Notes under the pieces: generated by a model | Told to the model about the DNA's origin: nothing | What the model saw: the letters and a program-made list of their open reading frames with translations, nothing else | Database searches by the model: none | Source of the DNA: Claveliimonas sp964652805 | Lineage (GTDB): Bacteria > Bacillota > Clostridia > Lachnospirales > Lachnospiraceae | NCBI GenBank assembly: GCA_964652805.1 | Contig: CAZZBJ010000001.1 | Location: 1 to 47,762, forward strand | Direction: 5' to 3' | Length of the DNA: 47,762 bases | Part shown: piece after piece, positions 31,453-39,910 of the stretch | How the letters are laid out: each line of letters starts with the position of its first letter | Position numbering within the stretch: the first letter of the stretch is position 1 | Position numbers and translations under genes: made by a program

Positions 31453-34224
31453 TTATGCTTCCTGTAGGTATGCCGCAATTGCTTCGCCTGCCATACGCCC
31501 TGAGTTCACTGCAAATCCCATACTATTTCCCGGAAGAGTAAAGTTATAGCTGTCTCCGTAGATAGTATTCGCATCCGTTCCCGCACTGTATAAGCCTTCG
31601 ATGGGCAGTAAGTTTTCATCCAGCACTTCGCAGTACTTATTGATCCTGACTCCTCCCAAAGTTCCATATGCGCCAAGATAGAACTTGCCGACCAGGTATT
31701 TTCCTCTTCCTGTAATCGGATGGAGATAGCACTGCTGCTTGTGGAATTTCGTGTCTGCACCTGTCTCGCACATCTCGTTGTATTCGTCGATGGTATCCTG
31801 AAGTACATCCGCGTCAATACCGAGCTTCTCTGCCAATTCAGGGATTGTCTCTGCTTCAAAATATCCGCCGTATCCCTGTTCTACCGCTTTGGCGGCCTGC
31901 TCGTCAAATTCATATACCGCAGTCGGGGAATGTACCAGACTGACCATGTCAGGCCCGTTCTTCTTATATTCCTTCAGGATTCCTTCGTCCATAATACAAT
32001 ATCCATAGTTCCCCGGCTGCATGTGAAGCGCATTACCGGTATAGGTGGTATTCCCCATCTCTCCCTCGCTCATAAAACGCTCACCAAACTGGTTGATCAA
32101 AAGGTTGGGCTGTCTCAGCACGCCATCCAGCACTGCCCAGTTTGCATTATCCGGAAGCTGATAGATTGCCTCGATATTTGTTCCAAATTTCTTCGCTCCT
32201 ACCTTCCACATCATCTTCAATCCATCGCCGTTCAGACCCGGAAGTTGGAATGGGAAATAGTCTTCTCCCAAGCTGAGCCCAAACTCTTCCTTAATCATTT
32301 CTTTGTTATTGCCGAACCCACCGGTAGCAACTACAACCGCCTTTGCTCTTGCCTCAATAAGATTCCCGTCCTTATCCTTCGCAATTACACCGCACACTTT
32401 GTCATTCTCGAAGATCAGTTCCGTTGCAGCTGTCTCCAGATAGATCTCCGTTCCGTATTCTCGCGCCTTCTCTGTCAGGATTCTCGCCATCTTGCCGGCT
32501 GCTCTTGGTCCAATGACACCATTGTCCGACTTCACGATGTGCCAGGTTGCCTCCGACTCTTTAAAGTAACGGAATGCCCCGGCAAATTCTACTCCAAGGC
32601 TCTCCAGCCATTCAATCGTATCGGCACTCTTGTGGAAATACGTCTGCACCAGATCCTCATCAACCTGATAATGCGTATAGCGCATGTGCATCTTCAACGC
32701 ATCCTCTACGCTTAAATTGTTGAAGTTCTGCTTCTGGATCTTCGTATCAATTCCCAGCGGTCCCATACCCATATTGGCTGCTCCGCCGGTGGTGTTTCCC
32801 TTCTCAAACAGGATACTCTTAAGTCCATGTTCCCCTAAGGTAACGGCTGCTGACAATCCGGCAGGGCCGCCTGCAACCACAACGACATCTGTCTCTACTG
32901 TTTTCACTATTTTTCCCCTTTCCGTTTGTGCTGTATTCACAGCCTTCACTGTTTTTTCTGTATCCTCTGTCGGTTTAAACGGCATAATCTTCGTCCTGTG
33001 CCTGCTTCCGGCTCTTGAAGATTTCTTACGTTCTTTTTTATCCTCTCTTTCTGTCTCCACGCCTTTCAGCCGCACTGCCTTTTGTACGATTCTCTGCCTA
33101 TTTCCATTCACCTTACGGATTGCGCCGTTCGGACATGCGGTGAGACATGTTCCGCATTTCCTACAGTCAAATTCGTCAATTACCGATGTATATCCTTTTT
33201 TCGACTCAATACAGCCTGCTTCACATACGTTCCCGCAGTCATGACAGCCCTGGCATTTCGTATGGTCAATATAGAAAATGGTAAAGGCCTTGCATTGCTC
33301 AGCCCTGCAGAAATGATTCTTCTGGTGTTCTTCCACTTCCTCCATAAAGCTATGCAGAAGACTGAGTGCCGGAATTGCCGCGGATTTTCCAAGTGAACAG
33401 TTAGTGAAAACAGACATGGCGTCTCCAAGCTCACGAATCATATCCAGATCTTCCGGCGACGCTTTTCCTGTCGTGATATCCCGGAATATCGATTCTAACT
33501 GAAACAGACCTTCTCTGCAGAATGTACATTTCCCGCAGCTGCGTTCCCGGAAGCAATGCAGTTCTTCCAATGCGCATTGAATCAGGCACTGGCTGTCTGT
33601 AATGGTCTCAACCACTCCGCTTCCATATAGGAAGTCTTCTGAAATCTCCGGTATTTCCGGACGATAATAGCGATGACTGCTCTTATAGGCTTTCGCCGGA
33701 CCCTTTGCCACTTCAGAAAACGCTGTTCCAAACGGCACCTCCTGCGGCTCTCCATGGTCGATGCTAAGAATAATCCCCGGCTTCTCACCGATTAATGCAT
33801 CTGCATATGCCGCCATGTTTTCCAAATGAAGCATAAGACTGTCTGCATACTTTCTAACATCTACAATGTCTGCCACTTCCACTTCCAGCTCTACCTGATT
33901 GTCTTTCGCTAGTGTCTGCAGCAGAACGAGGTATTTTTCATCCCGGACAACACAAACTGCCTTTGCAATACGGAGCGCCTTCAACACTGCCTTGATACCG
34001 GCAATGATTCCTTCCGGATTTTTCTCCAGAAGTACATTCAGCATAGCATCCGAATCATCATTATTCAGTGCTGTTACAATACTTTGACAGACACGGTCTT
34101 TCATGAGTGCGGATAGTGAACATGTTGTATTCCCGTAGCTTCTGACATCTTTAATTCTCTCATAAATCTGTTCCGGACGCAGACTTTCCGCAACCTCCAG
34201 CGCCTTTGTATTCTTATTTAACAT
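31453..34224 (-). CDS. NuoF-like / ferredoxin / flavin reductase fusion
   Basis: A 923-residue fusion. Residues about 1-300 match the C-terminal part of NuoF (SLBB region, then the NADH_4Fe-4S motif SCGKCTFCREG near 226 with its late cysteine in NCSLGKSA), but the glycine-rich FMN/NADH motif of NuoF is absent. A two-cluster ferredoxin domain follows (CQGCHDCGNVCEAGC and CRKCGTCLTACPNG, about 325-385), then a lysine- and arginine-rich linker. Residues about 445-923 form an FAD-binding fumarate reductase-like flavoprotein (VVVAGGPAGLSAA). Its start overlaps the upstream NuoG/GltD fusion stop by 11 bases, so the two proteins are coupled and probably form one complex that drives electrons from NAD(P)H to an organic double bond. 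Confidence 0.9.
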   Translation of the reverse strand: MLNKNTKALEVAESLRPEQIYERIKDVRSYGNTTCSLSALMKDRVCQSIVTALNNDDSDAMLNVLLEKNPEGIIAGIKAVLKALRIAKAVCVVRDEKYLVLLQTLAKDNQVELEVEVADIVDVRKYADSLMLHLENMAAYADALIGEKPGIILSIDHGEPQEVPFGTAFSEVAKGPAKAYKSSHRYYRPEIPEISEDFLYGSGVVETITDSQCLIQCALEELHCFRERSCGKCTFCREGLFQLESIFRDITTGKASPEDLDMIRELGDAMSVFTNCSLGKSAAIPALSLLHSFMEEVEEHQKNHFCRAEQCKAFTIFYIDHTKCQGCHDCGNVCEAGCIESKKGYTSVIDEFDCRKCGTCLTACPNGAIRKVNGNRQRIVQKAVRLKGVETEREDKKERKKSSRAGSRHRTKIMPFKPTEDTEKTVKAVNTAQTERGKIVKTVETDVVVVAGGPAGLSAAVTLGEHGLKSILFEKGNTTGGAANMGMGPLGIDTKIQKQNFNNLSVEDALKMHMRYTHYQVDEDLVQTYFHKSADTIEWLESLGVEFAGAFRYFKESEATWHIVKSDNGVIGPRAAGKMARILTEKAREYGTEIYLETAATELIFENDKVCGVIAKDKDGNLIEARAKAVVVATGGFGNNKEMIKEEFGLSLGEDYFPFQLPGLNGDGLKMMWKVGAKKFGTNIEAIYQLPDNANWAVLDGVLRQPNLLINQFGERFMSEGEMGNTTYTGNALHMQPGNYGYCIMDEGILKEYKKNGPDMVSLVHSPTAVYEFDEQAAKAVEQGYGGYFEAETIPELAEKLGIDADVLQDTIDEYNEMCETGADTKFHKQQCYLHPITGRGKYLVGKFYLGAYGTLGGVRINKYCEVLDENLLPIEGLYSAGTDANTIYGDSYNFTLPGNSMGFAVNSGRMAGEAIAAYLQEA

Positions 34225-36349
34225 CTGCGGTCACCTCCTTATCCTGCTCTGTATAATCACTCCAGATGCAAGGAGATGAGATGGTAAATCTCAAATCACA
34301 CTGAAGACATCTTCCGGCCTCTTTACAGAGCTTCTCATCACAGATTCCTTTGCTGATCGGGCTGAAATCCTTCTTTCGCTCAGAGGCTTTTGTAAATTCC
34401 TCCTCTGCTCTTTCCAGATAGCCGAAGTTTTCAATTTTTCCAATCCGTTTCTCCACCGTCTCCTGTGGCACAAGAATCTCCGTAATATCTCCATCTCCGC
34501 CGAGATAACGGTCTATTTCTGATGCCGCCTCTCTTCCGGACGCAATCGCCTGAATAACGGTTTTTGTTCCATATACAGCATCACCACAGGCAAAAATTCC
34601 ATCAACACTTGCCGCAAGGCTTCCTTCCTTTACAGCAATCGAATTCGCACGTCCGCGTTCCAGACCGGATTCCTCTGACAGCGCTGTCCTTTGCCCCACT
34701 GCAAAGATAACGGTATCGCATGGGATGGTATGCTCAGAATTCTCTTCTTTTACAATGATTGCGCGCCGGCTCTCATCAAAGGAAAAACTCTTTACCTTGC
34801 TGAACTGAACCCCTTCTACATGTGACTCTCCACAAATTTTATCGAAGGTTCTTCCCGGATAGACGAAGATTCCCTCTTCCTTTGCCTGCTCGATTTCTTC
34901 ATCATCCGCCGTCATTTCCTCCCGTTTCTCCAGGCAGGCCAGATGAACCTCTTCTGCGCCCAGACGAACCGCAGATCTGGCACAGTCAAAGGCAACATTT
35001 CCCCCTCCTAAGATTACGACCTTTCGCCCCATTCCCGTCTCATGTCCCATGGAGCAGTTCTTAAGAAAATCTGCATTGAGAATGGTACCTTCCAGATTGC
35101 TTCCCTGCATTGGAAGACGTACTCCCTGGTGTGTTCCGATTGCCACTAACACTGCGTCAAAATCCTTTAATAATTCCACCGGATTTTCCACGTGGCAGTT
35201 CGTCTCAACTGTTACCCCCGCATCCTCAAGATAACCTGCTTCTCTTTCAACTACCTCTCTCGGAAGGCGATAGGAAGGGATTCCGTACTGCATCTGTCCG
35301 CCCAATTTCGGATATGCTTCCTTTAGAACAGTCTCATGTCCCTGCTTTGCCAGATAGTAAGCCGCTGTCATCCCGGATGGTCCGCCGCCGACTACACACA
35401 CTCTTTTGCCCGTCGGCGGCAGGTGTTTGCTGTTCTTTTTCCACAGTGTATTATCTGTATGCTCTGCCACGTAGCGCTTTACATTTCGTATGGATACCGG
35501 CTCATTCACCTCACCGCGCCGGCATTTTGTCTCACATGCATGCGTACAGATCCGTCCCAAACATTCCGGGAACGGCAGTTTCTCATGGATAACCGCGGTT
35601 GCCTCCGCATATTTTCCATCTTTTGCAAATCTCACATAACGCGGAATATCCGTATGTACCGGGCAGGCGGCCTGGCAAGGTATGAGTGTGTCACGCTTCT
35701 CAACAGGCGTATAATTCATCAGGTCACGAATGGTTCCTGTCGGACAGACCTCTGCGCATGCCCCGCAAAATCTGCAGTCACTGTCTTTCAGAAGTTTATC
35801 CTTCACCGTTCCGATATAAACTTCCATATTTTCCTTGCTGTATTGAAGGACTCCTACACCTCTTAAATCACGGCAGGCACGCACACAGCGTCCGCACAGT
35901 ACACAGCGGCTCATATCATGAATCAGAAGAGGATTTGTCTCATTTCTTGCAAAGCCTTTTGCTCTTGTGCGCATCCTCATGGCAGACACACCCATATACT
36001 GGATCAGTGTCTGAAGCTCACATCTTCCGAATTTCGGACAAGTGGTACAATCCTCCGGGTGGGCAGCAAGAAGAAGTTCCATCGCCAGATTCCTGCTCTT
36101 GTTGATCTTCTCATTCTGTGTAACAATCTTCAGCCCTTCTCTGGCTTTCAGAGTACAGGAAGGAACAACCTCCTCTGTCCCCTCCTGCTGTACCAGGCAA
36201 AGTCTGCAGGAACCAAGCTCCGGAAGATCCGGGTGATGACACAGATGAGGAATATAGATCCCGTTTTCAAGTGCGGCATCCAGCATGCTTTTCCCCTCTT
36301 CTGTCTGTATCTGTTTTCCATCAATCCACACTGTTACCTGTTTTTCCAA
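34214..36349 (-). CDS. NuoG N-domain / GltD-like NAD(P)H oxidoreductase fusion
   Basis: A 711-residue fusion. The first 80 residues form a plant-type [2Fe-2S] ferredoxin (HLCHHPDLPELGSCRLCLV), followed by the His-Cys3 cluster (HPEDCTTCPKFGRC) and two [4Fe-4S] motifs (CVLCGRCVRACRD, CRFCGACAEVCPTG) as in NuoG. From about residue 220 it matches the small subunit of glutamate synthase: CQAACPVHTDIPRYV, CTHACETKCRRG, GGGPSGMTAA near 318 and GGGNVAFDCAR near 444, i.e. two nucleotide-binding folds for FAD and NAD(P)H. No ATG fits; TTG at 36349 with GAGG eight bases upstream is the best start, ten bases after the flavoprotein stop. It should feed electrons from NAD(P)H to the downstream fusion. Confidence 0.9.
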   Translation of the reverse strand: MEKQVTVWIDGKQIQTEEGKSMLDAALENGIYIPHLCHHPDLPELGSCRLCLVQQEGTEEVVPSCTLKAREGLKIVTQNEKINKSRNLAMELLLAAHPEDCTTCPKFGRCELQTLIQYMGVSAMRMRTRAKGFARNETNPLLIHDMSRCVLCGRCVRACRDLRGVGVLQYSKENMEVYIGTVKDKLLKDSDCRFCGACAEVCPTGTIRDLMNYTPVEKRDTLIPCQAACPVHTDIPRYVRFAKDGKYAEATAVIHEKLPFPECLGRICTHACETKCRRGEVNEPVSIRNVKRYVAEHTDNTLWKKNSKHLPPTGKRVCVVGGGPSGMTAAYYLAKQGHETVLKEAYPKLGGQMQYGIPSYRLPREVVEREAGYLEDAGVTVETNCHVENPVELLKDFDAVLVAIGTHQGVRLPMQGSNLEGTILNADFLKNCSMGHETGMGRKVVILGGGNVAFDCARSAVRLGAEEVHLACLEKREEMTADDEEIEQAKEEGIFVYPGRTFDKICGESHVEGVQFSKVKSFSFDESRRAIIVKEENSEHTIPCDTVIFAVGQRTALSEESGLERGRANSIAVKEGSLAASVDGIFACGDAVYGTKTVIQAIASGREAASEIDRYLGGDGDITEILVPQETVEKRIGKIENFGYLERAEEEFTKASERKKDFSPISKGICDEKLCKEAGRCLQCDLRFTISSPCIWSDYTEQDKEVTADVK

Positions 36350-36359
36350 TCTGCACACC

Positions 36360-37322
36360 TCACTCTCCGACTCCGATGTATTTCTTCCTTTTCGCAGCCA
36401 GATTCTCAACGTTCTTCTGTGTCACAAGTCCATCTCTGATTTCATTTGAGTGCTCCCATTTACCAGCCTCATATAACCGGGATCTGGCTATCTGCTCCTT
36501 GGAAAATACTGCCCGGATCTTTCCATCTGCAATTTCCAGATTCCCCTCGATTCCGCAGATCGGACATTCCACCTTTGTTCCCTGGTTTGAAATCGTCAGA
36601 ATGTTCTCATGGCAAACGGGACAGACACCCTCTGTGTCTCCGCGGTAACGCACCCTTTCTTCTTCCGTTTCTGCCTGCAGCGCTTCGGCAATATTCTGTC
36701 CGACCTTTCTTGCCCTTTCAAGCATATCCTCTCTGCCTAATACATTTACATAGTCCATGGCTGCATGATACTGAAGCTTGTCAATTACATCCATACCCAT
36801 AGATAATGTGAACTCATACATGTTCGGCATCGCAAGTGATAACCAGTTCTCTGTCCGTGCTCCGCCCACTGTAATCAGTGCCGCAACTCTCTTCTTCAGG
36901 AATCTTTCGTCCGGGTAGGTCTCCGGTGCACGTCCTTCTCGCTTTCCGGCTTCGATTGCAGGCTTAATAAATGTAATATCGTGGGCCGGGCCAATTCGAT
37001 CGCACACCACCTTAAAATTACCGGTAGGCGCCAGAACATATGTTGGTGAGCCTGCGATGACTGCATCCGCCGACATCAATGCTTCATGAATCACCGGAAA
37101 ATCGTCATCCTTATGGATGCAGGAGCCATTTCCCTTACCCATTGCAAGACCTGCCACACAACTACAGCAGCCTGTACATATATGGATATTTAAGTCATCA
37201 CAGCGCACGAATTGAATATCCATACCATTTTTTTCACATTCCAGGAGTGCCTCCTTAATAAGGATTTCGGTGTTGCTCAGCTTTCGACCAAACGAAAAAC
37301 CGACTACTTTCTTCTTCTCCAT
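36360..37322 (-). CDS. iron-sulfur flavoprotein (flavodoxin-fold FMN reductase) with zinc-ribbon tail
   Basis: A 320-residue NAD(P)H-dependent FMN reductase-like protein. The N-terminal flavodoxin fold has GFSFGRKLSNTEIL as its phosphate loop and AGSPTYVLAPTGNFKVVCDR as the second FMN loop. A cysteine-rich stretch CTGCCSC at 49-55 and C68, with HKDDDFPVI after it, resembles the [4Fe-4S] site of iron-sulfur flavoproteins. Two CPxC pairs (234-237 and 253-256) form an extra zinc-ribbon-like tail. The ATG at 37322 has AAGGAG nine bases upstream; the frame opens 41 codons earlier into promoter sequence, which I reject. First gene of the redox operon; probable electron carrier or reductase. Confidence 0.88.
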   Translation of the reverse strand: MEKKKVVGFSFGRKLSNTEILIKEALLECEKNGMDIQFVRCDDLNIHICTGCCSCVAGLAMGKGNGSCIHKDDDFPVIHEALMSADAVIAGSPTYVLAPTGNFKVVCDRIGPAHDITFIKPAIEAGKREGRAPETYPDERFLKKRVAALITVGGARTENWLSLAMPNMYEFTLSMGMDVIDKLQYHAAMDYVNVLGREDMLERARKVGQNIAEALQAETEEERVRYRGDTEGVCPVCHENILTISNQGTKVECPICGIEGNLEIADGKIRAVFSKEQIARSRLYEAGKWEHSNEIRDGLVTQKNVENLAAKRKKYIGVGE

Positions 37323-37365
37323 CGTTGCTTTCTCCTTGTAATTGTGTATTGTTATTGTTTCTACA

Positions 37366-37422
37366 ATAATATCTAATTCCAAATCATGCCTCAAACTTAC
37401 AATTGCCACTTCAATGTGGCAA
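37366..37422 (-). promoter_or_regulatory. regulon operator and promoter of the redox operon
   Basis: Inverted repeat TTGCCA-N8-TGGCAA at 37403-37422 (seven-base arms TTGCCAC/GTGGCAA). Leftward: eight bases, -35 TTGAGG (37394-37389), 17 bases, -10 TATTAT (37371-37366), serving the flavoprotein operon. The -35 is identical to that of the MFS-ACP operon. Rightward, eight bases lead to TTTGTA and a 16-base spacer to TATAAG (37453-37458), a weaker promoter facing the SnoaL-like remnant. Confidence 0.8.
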
Positions 37423-37498
37423 AAACTAATTTTGTACTTTTCCATATAAAACTATAAGTTATAATTATTCTGAACTATTCTGAAAGGAGACACTTAAG

Positions 37499-37761
37499 AT
37501 GTCAAACAGGTAAAAAACGGTAAATCCGGGTTTTTAGAATTTGCGAAAGAATTCCTGGCTTTGAAACCACATATGGATATCTCCAGAATCGTTTGCGAGG
37601 ATGATATAGTCGTTGTATTCTTTAAATGCACCATAGGCAATGCCATGCATAAAGTTGTTGATATATACCGTATTAAAAACGGAATGTTGGCAGAACATTG
37701 GGATTGCAGAGAAGGGAATGTACAGGGAATATCTTCGGTAAACGGAAACAGCGTTTTCTAA
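37499..37761 (+). pseudogene. N-terminally deleted SnoaL-like (NTF2-fold) gene remnant
   Basis: An intact ribosome binding site (AAAGGAG) and ATG at 37499 are followed by a stop after four codons. In the +2 frame relative to that ATG, the sequence from about 37504 to the TAA at 37761 encodes the C-terminal part of a SnoaL-like polyketide-cyclase-fold protein: NGKSGFLEFAKEFLALKPHMD, then VVVFFKCTIGN, VVDIYRIKNGMLAEHWDCREG and VNGNSVF, all typical of the family's C-terminus. About the first 60 codons are missing, consistent with an internal deletion. It lies to the right of the regulon operator, so it was probably a regulon gene that has been lost. Confidence 0.75.
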
Positions 37762-37788
37762 CAAAGAAGGGTCCGATGGAAGATTGCT

Positions 37789-37816
37789 TTGTAAAAAGTC
37801 TCCGTTATGATATAAT
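37789..37816 (+). promoter_or_regulatory. promoter of regulator 2
   Basis: TTGTAA (37789-37794), 16 bases and TATAAT (37811-37816) precede the start of the second PRD regulator by about 48 bases. No copy of the shared inverted repeat is visible here, so this gene may be expressed constitutively. Confidence 0.6.
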
Positions 37817-37863
37817 GAAACCAATTCGAACGAAAAAAATCAGCGAAATACGGAGATCATTAA

Positions 37864-39807
37864 ATGGAAACACTGAATTTAACGCTGCGGCAGCGGAAGC
37901 TGTTGCACATTGTGCAAAATCAACATGCCATTATTACCGGACAGGAATTGGCGAAACAGCTTCTTGTCACCCCCCGGACAATTCGTACAGATGTGGCAGA
38001 GATCAACAGAATTATTCGCCCATACAATGCTCAGATCCATTCCGAGCGCAGCAAAGGATACCACTTTGAGGCAGAGGATCCCCTGCTCATCCAACAGCTG
38101 AACCAGATTGAAAATGCTTTCCTGACAAAAGAGGACCGTGTCCGCTATCTGGCATTACGGCTATGCTTAACAGAGGAGCCTCTCAACACCTATGATTTAG
38201 AAGATGAAATCTTCGTCAGTCACACGACATTGGAGCACGATATTCACCAGTTAAAAATGCAATATATGCTTTCTGAGCCTTATATTTCAATAAATTATTC
38301 TAAAGATTACTTAAGCTGCGAACAAGATGAGGTGAAGATCCGCCGTCTTCTCGTGAACCTGTTTCACAAGGACTGGAATTATCAAACTCACGGAAATGCC
38401 TATTACGGATATCACTTTTTAAATCACGAACATTTAAAATTTATTATGAAGGAATTACCGATTCATCTGAAAAATCATAATATGATATTAGATGACCCAA
38501 CAATGGTTGCTCTGGATTTAGCAGTCGTAGTCATGTTTCACCGGATCAGTAATGGTCATGTGCTTCCTGAAACATTCGATATCCCTATCACAGACTCCGC
38601 TGTGTACGCTGTAACAGAGGATTTGTTCCTTTCTTTAGAACAATACTTTACATGTTCCTTTCCTGCCAGCGAACGACTTCATATTTATCAGTATATAACT
38701 TCCGGAAATGTCCTTACCACAAAAGATCTCAATCTGCAGAATCCGGAAGCTTCTTTTGATGCTGATGTTATAGAGATGGCCCATGCATATTTGTGCAGCA
38801 TCCACAATTTATACAATATTGATTTCAGAAAGGACAAGGACTTTTTCATTACCCTGTTGTTTTTTATCCAGGACTTGAAAATAGATCACCGCATCTATAA
38901 TTCTCAGGAAAACACAGACATTGTGCAGGAACAATTGATGGATGAATTAGAATTGGCCTTTCTCTTTCAGGATATCGCCAATCAGTATCTGGGACATTAT
39001 ATTACAAGAACAGAGCTTCAGTATTTAGCCCACATTATATCCGGTGCCATTGAATTTCTGTTTGAAACCAATCCGGAAGCAAAAATAAAAACTGTGGTCT
39101 GCTGTCACTTGAATCCGGCGGCATATTGGTCGTTGAAACGACAGATTTTAGGTGCCTTTGACAAATACCTGGATATCATTGACCTTTTACCTGTGAATGC
39201 AAAGTATTTCTATGATTTTAGCAATACGGATTTGATTCTTTCGACAGTACAAAAGGAGATTACGGATTTAAATACCTGCGACACAGTCCGGATCAATACG
39301 ATTCTGTCGCTAAAGGATTACCTGACTCTGTCTTCCTATATTACAACAAAACGTATGGAAATGCTCTGCCCGTATAGCCGACATACCCTTTATGAAATGC
39401 TGCTGGATGCCTATTGGCATAAATCCGAGACAGTAGAGTCTCGCTTCCAGGTTCTGGATACCCTGACACAGGATTTCCTCCATGACGGAATTGTGGATGA
39501 GATGCAGGTACAATTACTTTTAAGAAAAGAGGCATTTATGTCTGCTGCCACAAGAGCCGGCATCCTCTTTCTCTATGTCCCATGCCCGGTAAATGATACA
39601 AAGTTCTCCGTGATGATTCTGAACCACAGAATCAAATGGAACACATACAAAATCAGAACGATCATCCTGGGAGCATTCAAAAAAGAGGATTTATCCCTGA
39701 TCTTCCGTTTCAATCATATCTTTCATAATGATGAGGTTTGTGCAATCGAAAGGGTACGGATGATAAAGACCAAAAAAGAACTCTGTGATTATTTTGCAGA
39801 TGTTTAA
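37864..39807 (+). CDS. PRD-domain transcriptional regulator (MtlR/LicR-like), copy 2
   Basis: A 647-residue paralogue of the regulator at 28053, alignable along its whole length. The HTH is ITGQELAKQLLVTPRTIRTDVAEINRII (about 22-50), a helical PRD-like region follows, then an EIIB-like domain with a cysteine pair (KIKTVVCCHLNP) and an EIIA-like tail. At position 571, where copy 1 has histidine, this copy has tyrosine (GILFLYVPCPV), so a phosphorylation site may be lost. It has its own promoter and ends convergently with the FGGY kinase. The two copies could bind the same inverted repeat and respond to different signals, or form a mixed dimer; this is inference. Confidence 0.87.
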   Translation: METLNLTLRQRKLLHIVQNQHAIITGQELAKQLLVTPRTIRTDVAEINRIIRPYNAQIHSERSKGYHFEAEDPLLIQQLNQIENAFLTKEDRVRYLALRLCLTEEPLNTYDLEDEIFVSHTTLEHDIHQLKMQYMLSEPYISINYSKDYLSCEQDEVKIRRLLVNLFHKDWNYQTHGNAYYGYHFLNHEHLKFIMKELPIHLKNHNMILDDPTMVALDLAVVVMFHRISNGHVLPETFDIPITDSAVYAVTEDLFLSLEQYFTCSFPASERLHIYQYITSGNVLTTKDLNLQNPEASFDADVIEMAHAYLCSIHNLYNIDFRKDKDFFITLLFFIQDLKIDHRIYNSQENTDIVQEQLMDELELAFLFQDIANQYLGHYITRTELQYLAHIISGAIEFLFETNPEAKIKTVVCCHLNPAAYWSLKRQILGAFDKYLDIIDLLPVNAKYFYDFSNTDLILSTVQKEITDLNTCDTVRINTILSLKDYLTLSSYITTKRMEMLCPYSRHTLYEMLLDAYWHKSETVESRFQVLDTLTQDFLHDGIVDEMQVQLLLRKEAFMSAATRAGILFLYVPCPVNDTKFSVMILNHRIKWNTYKIRTIILGAFKKEDLSLIFRFNHIFHNDEVCAIERVRMIKTKKELCDYFADV

Positions 39808-39856
39808 AACAAACTATCGATTATATTATTAAGAAAGTTCCCGTTCATAAGATTCT

Positions 39857-39908
39857 CTGTGCGCAGGCGGGCCGCAAGCTATTTTGCCCGCCTGCACACA
39901 GCTTTTTA
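39857..39908. terminator. terminator between regulator 2 and the FGGY kinase gene
   Basis: Arms of 16 bases (39857-39872 and 39886-39901) with one mismatch contain GCAGGCGGGC/GCCCGCCTGC. TTTTTATT follows on the plus strand. It lies between convergent genes and serves mainly the regulator transcript. Confidence 0.78.
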
Positions 39909-39910
39909 TT

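Noticed and set aside
31453..34224. Naming the fusion a fumarate reductase or an NADH dehydrogenase subunit F
   Set aside because: Substrate-binding residues of fumarate reductase and the FMN/NADH motif of NuoF are both missing, so either name would mislead.
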